Shown here: one piece after another, positions 62,868 through 64,000 of the stretch
How the letters are laid out: every line of letters begins with the position of its first letter
Position numbering within the stretch: the stretch's first letter is position 1
Assembly (NCBI RefSeq): GCF_009834365.1
Contig: NZ_CP041348.1
Span: 3,075,001 to 3,139,000, forward strand
DNA: 64,000 bases
Direction of reading: 5' to 3'
DNA from: Komagataeibacter xylinus
Lineage (GTDB): Bacteria > Pseudomonadota > Alphaproteobacteria > Acetobacterales > Acetobacteraceae
Notes under the pieces: model-generated
Database searches by the model: none
What the model saw: the letters and a program-made list of their open reading frames with translations, nothing else
Told to the model about the DNA's origin: nothing
Position numbers and translations under genes: made by a program

Positions 62868-64000
62868 TTACGCAGCAACGGTGGAACTGAGCGTGCGGCG
62901 GACTGCCACATGCCATCCGGCTACCATAGTATCGCGCTGCGCCTTGTCCATCATCGGGCGGAACAGATGTCCGCGTGTCCAGGTGCCTTCCAGTTCGGCT
63001 ATGCTCTCCCAAACTCCTGTCGCCAGCCCTGCCAGGAAGGCAGCGCCAAGCGCCGTGGTCTCGACCTGTCGGGGCCGCTCCACCGGGGTCAGCAGCATAT
63101 CGGCCAGGAACTGGCAGAACCAGTCATTGACCGACATGCCGCCATCAACACGCAGTGCGTTGAGCTTGCCACCGCCATCTTCATGCATGGCGTCCATCAG
63201 GTCCATGGTCTGGTATGCTACCGATTCCAGCGCCGCGCGCGCAATGTGCGCCGCCGTGGCATCCAGCGTAAGGCCACAGATCAGGCCACGGGCGTCGGGG
63301 TCCCAGTGCGGCGCGCCAAGGCCCACGAAGCCGGGCACCATATACACGCCGTGACTGTGCGGCACGCGGGTGGCCATGTCATCGGTCTGGGAGGCATGGG
63401 TGATGAGGCTCAGCCCGTCGCGCAGCCAGCGGATGGCCGCACCCGCAACGAAAATCGAGCCTTCAAGGGCATAGGTCGTCTCGGCCCCGATGCGGTAGGC
63501 GATGGTGGTGAGCATCCGGTTTTCGGACATGACGGGTTTGGTGCCGGTGTTGAGCAGCGCGAAGCAGCCCGTGCCGTAAGTGGCCTTGGCAGTGCCGGGG
63601 CGGAAGCAGGCCTGCCCCACCATGGCAGCGTTCTGGTCGCCCGCCATGCCTGCAACCTTGAGTGGCTCGCCAAACAGGTCGGGCGCCGTCTCGCCAAACA
63701 CTTCGCTGTTGGTTTTCACTTCCGGCAGGATGGCGCGCGGCACCTTGAACAGGGCCAGCAATTCGTCATCCCACGCGCAGGTATGGATGTTGAACAGGAG
63801 CGTGCGCGAGGCGTTGGTGGTATCGGTGGCGTGCACGCGGCCGCCGGTCAGCCGCCACAGAAGAAAGCTGTCGATGGTGCCGCAGGCGAGTTCGCCCTTC
63901 TCGGCGCGTGCGCGCGCACCTTCCACGTTATCGAGAATCCACGCAATCTTGGTGGCCGAGAAATAGGGGTCGAGCAGCAGGCCGGTGCGCTCGCGCACGA
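62868..64000 (-). CDS. glpK: Glycerol kinase (partial, N-terminus outside the window)
   Basis: About 377 residues of the C-terminal three quarters. FGGY-kinase motifs: [77 protein letters not shown] and [19 protein letters not shown]. It phosphorylates glycerol to glycerol-3-phosphate. It is the most upstream visible gene of the minus-strand cluster; glpF or glpD could lie beyond the edge. Confidence 0.97.
   Translation of the reverse strand, partial: VRERTGLLLDPYFSATKIAWILDNVEGARARAEKGELACGTIDSFLLWRLTGGRVHATDTTNASRTLLFNIHTCAWDDELLALFKVPRAILPEVKTNSEVFGETAPDLFGEPLKVAGMAGDQNAAMVGQACFRPGTAKATYGTGCFALLNTGTKPVMSENRMLTTIAYRIGAETTYALEGSIFVAGAAIRWLRDGLSLITHASQTDDMATRVPHSHGVYMVPGFVGLGAPHWDPDARGLICGLTLDATAAHIARAALESVAYQTMDLMDAMHEDGGGKLNALRVDGGMSVNDWFCQFLADMLLTPVERPRQVETTALGAAFLAGLATGVWESIAELEGTWTRGHLFRPMMDKAQRDTMVAGWHVAVRRTLSSTVAA

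Overview
The window reads as chromosomal DNA of an acetic acid bacterium, most likely Komagataeibacter/Gluconacetobacter. This is inferred from the high-GC coding sequence with sharply AT-rich gaps, an FNR-type gene coupled to a DosP-like cyclic-di-GMP gene (the arrangement of the Komagataeibacter xylinus cdg1 operon), a PQQ-type sugar dehydrogenase, two NDH-2 genes, an acetaldehyde-type dehydrogenase and a glycerol-to-hexose gene set. I see no insertion sequence, prophage, CRISPR array or rRNA operon. One tRNA gene is present.

Layout. 1-16.2 kb is a signalling region: a partial PAS-GGDEF gene coupled to an FNR-type regulator, an SF1 helicase, two transporters, nagA, a heme-PAS c-di-GMP phosphodiesterase and, divergent from it, a bacteriophytochrome histidine kinase that lacks the usual bilin-binding cysteine, then a PQQ sugar dehydrogenase and an exported cupin. 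16.3-27 kb holds an amidohydrolase, an AT-rich gap, housekeeping genes, a large two-domain glycosyltransferase with seven N-terminal repeats, a Nudix hydrolase, a likely suhB/mmgR-type small RNA, a YidB protein, tRNA-Val and N-formylglutamate amidohydrolase. 27-34.6 kb is a stress-flavoured stretch: a KGG-repeat protein, a PRC-barrel protein, an alkyl-DNA methyltransferase, a beta-propeller plus creatininase pair, and catalase HPII. 34.7-45 kb is envelope and transport: a TPR glycosyltransferase, oxidoreductases, permeases, a phosphoethanolamine-transferase-like enzyme and an OafA-type acyltransferase. 45-59 kb is respiration and uptake: aldehyde dehydrogenase, NDH-2, TetR, hydrolases, an outer-membrane porin, the metQNI methionine importer and a second NDH-2. 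59-64 kb, on the minus strand, runs glpK-glpX-fba-DeoR.

How the genes fit together. The c-di-GMP and light/oxygen sensing genes would control exopolysaccharide (cellulose) output. The glycerol cluster can carry glycerol through DHAP and fructose-1,6-bisphosphate to fructose-6-phosphate, the precursor pool for UDP-glucose and cellulose. Aldehyde dehydrogenase and the two NDH-2 enzymes fit the oxidative life of acetic acid bacteria. Intergenic space carries a family of dispersed two-armed palindromic repeats. Family assignments rest on motifs read by eye; no database search was run.
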